From Saprospiraceae bacterium (lineage in GTDB: Bacteria; Bacteroidota; Bacteroidia; Chitinophagales; Saprospiraceae), in contig JAHDEQ010000161.1 in the NCBI GenBank assembly GCA_020628755.1, positions 1 to 8,189 on the forward strand: a stretch of DNA of 8,189 nucleotides. The letters are read 5' to 3'. Every line of letters starts with the position of its first letter. Within the stretch, counting starts at the first letter, position 1. Shown here one piece after another: positions 6,794 through 8,189 of this stretch. Both the position numbers and the translations under genes were made by a program. The notes beneath the pieces were generated by a model. That model was not told the origin of the DNA. It worked only from the letters and a program-made list of their open reading frames with translations, and ran no database searches.

Positions 6794-6827
6794 TTTGATT
6801 GTCATTTTAATTTATATCTTATCTTTG
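6794..6827 (+). promoter_or_regulatory. Bacteroidota promoter (-33 TTTG, -7 TATCTTTG)
   Basis: TATCTTTG at 6820-6827 is a full TAnnTTTG match. A TTTG at 6794-6797 lies 22 nt upstream and a TTG at 6799-6801 lies 18 nt upstream; both are near the usual spacing for a -33 element. Transcription would start near 6833, leaving a leader of about 40 nt before the ATG at 6874. This is the best-formed promoter in the window. Confidence 0.65.
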
Positions 6828-6873
6828 AACAAAAATAGGAAAATTTTTAAGTGTCCTTTACAGTTAAGTCTTT

Positions 6874-8189
6874 ATGTTTAAAAATATAGTTGTCTTTTTA
6901 ATAGTCTCCATAAGTCTATTGCTTTCTGTCGAAAGCAATGCCCAAACTATTGAAAAAAATAAAAAAAACGAAAGTATTGTAGTTTATCCTGATGGTTCGT
7001 GGCGACACTTTGACCCCAACAACCCCGAAGATCAGCAGTTGATGCAAGATTATCTCAAAAAGCGAGGTGAAGGAAATAACAATGTTATTTCTACTACTCC
7101 TTCATCCAAATCCGACCCTATTTTCAACGAATTTGAAGAAGAAGAAACTAATATAACGAACCTTCTATTGGACGCACAAACTACTGCTTCTAAAGCAGAA
7201 GCAGCTTATTTTAAAGCAACGAGCAACAAAGACTTATTAGAATCAGAATACAAAAAACTAAAAAAAAGAAAACCTCGCAATAAAGCCACTGAGCAAAAAC
7301 TAAAACAACAAATAGAGATTGCTACTCAACAAGAAAGCATTGCAAAAATAGATTTTCTGAAAGCCTCCAAACAGGTTACCAACTACCAAAAAATAGCTCT
7401 GATGAATGCTGAAAATCAAAAGAGCGCATTAGTTAAACTAGAAGTTAAGGACGAGCCTAAAGAAGAAAAAATAGACAGCCCTTCTATTGCAAAGCAGGAA
7501 AAAATTGAACCTAAAAAAGCCGCCAAACCAAAGCCTCAAAAAAAAGATATAGCCAAAACCCAAGCAAAAGGCAAAGCCAAAAAAAATCCAAAACCTAAAG
7601 CCGCCATTCCAGATACGACTCCTGTTTTTGGCAAAACAGCTTCTAGTTTTAAACAACTTCGGCCAGAAGATGACCTCATGTTGAATCCACCTCAACTAGA
7701 TTGCGCTGTCGCTTTTGAAGGAGTCGATGAGTTTTCGGGTAAAAAACGAAAAGACATTGCGCCCGCACATTTTTTCTCTTATACCAATGACAATTTACGC
7801 TCTTTATTTAAGGATAAGGAAATGATTAACTGCTCAGGGCACCTGAGCAGTGTCTCTGGAGGCTTAAATTATTTGTCTTTAAAAATCACAATATTAGACG
7901 AACGAGCGCAACAAAATTATGGTTTTATTGACAAAGGTAGTTTGCTTTCTATCAAGCTCGTGGATGGTAGCAATGTACAACTCATCAATAAAAAAACAAG
8001 TCAAGGTACGCACAACCGTTTTGAGCAAAACGTTGTTTATACCGTGCAATATCTCATTGGGCCAAATCAAGAAAAAGCCTTACTAAAAACAGAAATTGAC
8101 AAAGTACGTGTCGTTTGGAGTACGGGTTTTGAAGAGTATGAGGTTTATGAAACGGATTTTTTGATGAATCAGTTGAATTGTTTGCGTAA
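6874..8189 (+). CDS. exported coiled-coil protein of unknown function (3' end outside window)
   Basis: Hand translation from ATG 6874 gives 438 codons open to the window edge. The final TAA letters are out of frame (last codons TTG CGT, then AA), so the gene continues. I do not recognise a named family. Residues 1-23 are a Sec signal peptide with a likely cut after SNA (Ala23/Gln24), and there is no lipobox, so a periplasmic or outer-envelope location is expected. A short motif IVVYPDGSWRHFD (35-47) follows, then a charged helical stretch likely to form a coiled coil (about 95-190), and a Lys/Pro/Ala-rich linker (about 195-245). The C-terminal globular part (about 265-438) is beta-rich, with Cys277, Cys320 and Cys436, and ends near VRVVWSTGFEEYEVYE. 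The start has no Shine-Dalgarno sequence but sits about 46 bp behind a good promoter. The reading frame is convincing; no function is claimed. Confidence 0.85.
   Translation, partial: MFKNIVVFLIVSISLLLSVESNAQTIEKNKKNESIVVYPDGSWRHFDPNNPEDQQLMQDYLKKRGEGNNNVISTTPSSKSDPIFNEFEEEETNITNLLLDAQTTASKAEAAYFKATSNKDLLESEYKKLKKRKPRNKATEQKLKQQIEIATQQESIAKIDFLKASKQVTNYQKIALMNAENQKSALVKLEVKDEPKEEKIDSPSIAKQEKIEPKKAAKPKPQKKDIAKTQAKGKAKKNPKPKAAIPDTTPVFGKTASSFKQLRPEDDLMLNPPQLDCAVAFEGVDEFSGKKRKDIAPAHFFSYTNDNLRSLFKDKEMINCSGHLSSVSGGLNYLSLKITILDERAQQNYGFIDKGSLLSIKLVDGSNVQLINKKTSQGTHNRFEQNVVYTVQYLIGPNQEKALLKTEIDKVRVVWSTGFEEYEVYETDFLMNQLNCLR

Noticed and set aside
6830..6837. TATTTTTG on the minus strand as a -7 element for the prolyl oligopeptidase.
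   Set aside because: It fits TAnnTTTG only through an A/T run, has no -33 partner and would give a leader of about 100 nt; too weak to list.
6654..6881. A plus-strand frame of 75 codons with a hydrophobic stretch, between the peptidase and the last gene.
   Set aside because: It begins antisense to the peptidase signal peptide, runs through the promoter of the next gene, and its hydrophobic part is translated AT-rich promoter DNA.
7438..7695. A minus-strand open frame of 85 codons, rich in Phe, Trp and Gly.
   Set aside because: It is the antisense of the Lys/Pro/Ala-rich linker of the exported protein; its composition is explained by that and it has no start signal.
8187..8189. The letters TAA at the very end of the window as the stop codon of the last gene.
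   Set aside because: In the frame from ATG 6874 the final bases read TTG CGT AA, so TAA is out of frame and the gene is cut by the window edge.

Overview
The window looks like chromosomal DNA from a member of the Bacteroidota. The coding sequence is AT-rich, start codons mostly lack a Shine-Dalgarno sequence, and four intergenic spots carry the Bacteroidota -7 promoter consensus TAnnTTTG (TATCTTTG twice, TACCTTTG twice). Two of the enzymes are predicted lipoproteins and another protein is exported. I cannot place the organism below phylum level with confidence.

Positions 1-1893 (minus strand) hold a type II restriction-modification system: a C5-cytosine methyltransferase with a MerR-like DNA-binding domain at its N-terminus, followed 37 bp later by an Eco47II-type (GGNCC) restriction endonuclease that runs off the left edge. 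The methyltransferase has its own -7 element. A 20-bp imperfect palindrome lies between that element and the start codon, so the enzyme may regulate its own operon. Upstream on the same strand (1975-2313) is a small AhpD/carboxymuconolactone-decarboxylase-like protein of the type associated with arsenosugar loci, but no arsenic gene is in view. It is divergent from a lipoprotein family I inorganic pyrophosphatase (2470-3087), whose -7 element ends only 4 nt before the ATG and therefore suggests a leaderless mRNA.

A 418-residue GNAT/FemAB-like acyltransferase (3175-4431) follows the pyrophosphatase. It converges with a prolyl oligopeptidase lipoprotein (4537-6723, minus strand). The 105-bp gap between their stop codons is completely filled by three abutting hairpins. 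The middle one has 34-nt arms built of tandem 8-bp units of the form GTRTTCnn, and the last is followed by a T-run that makes a plausible terminator for the acyltransferase. This is the least explained structure in the window.

Divergent from the peptidase, a gene for an exported coiled-coil protein of unknown function (6874 to the right edge) begins behind a good promoter and is cut by the window end. Apart from the R-M pair, the genes do not form one obvious pathway. The right-hand two thirds look like ordinary chromosomal housekeeping and envelope genes, with the R-M system as the accessory part.
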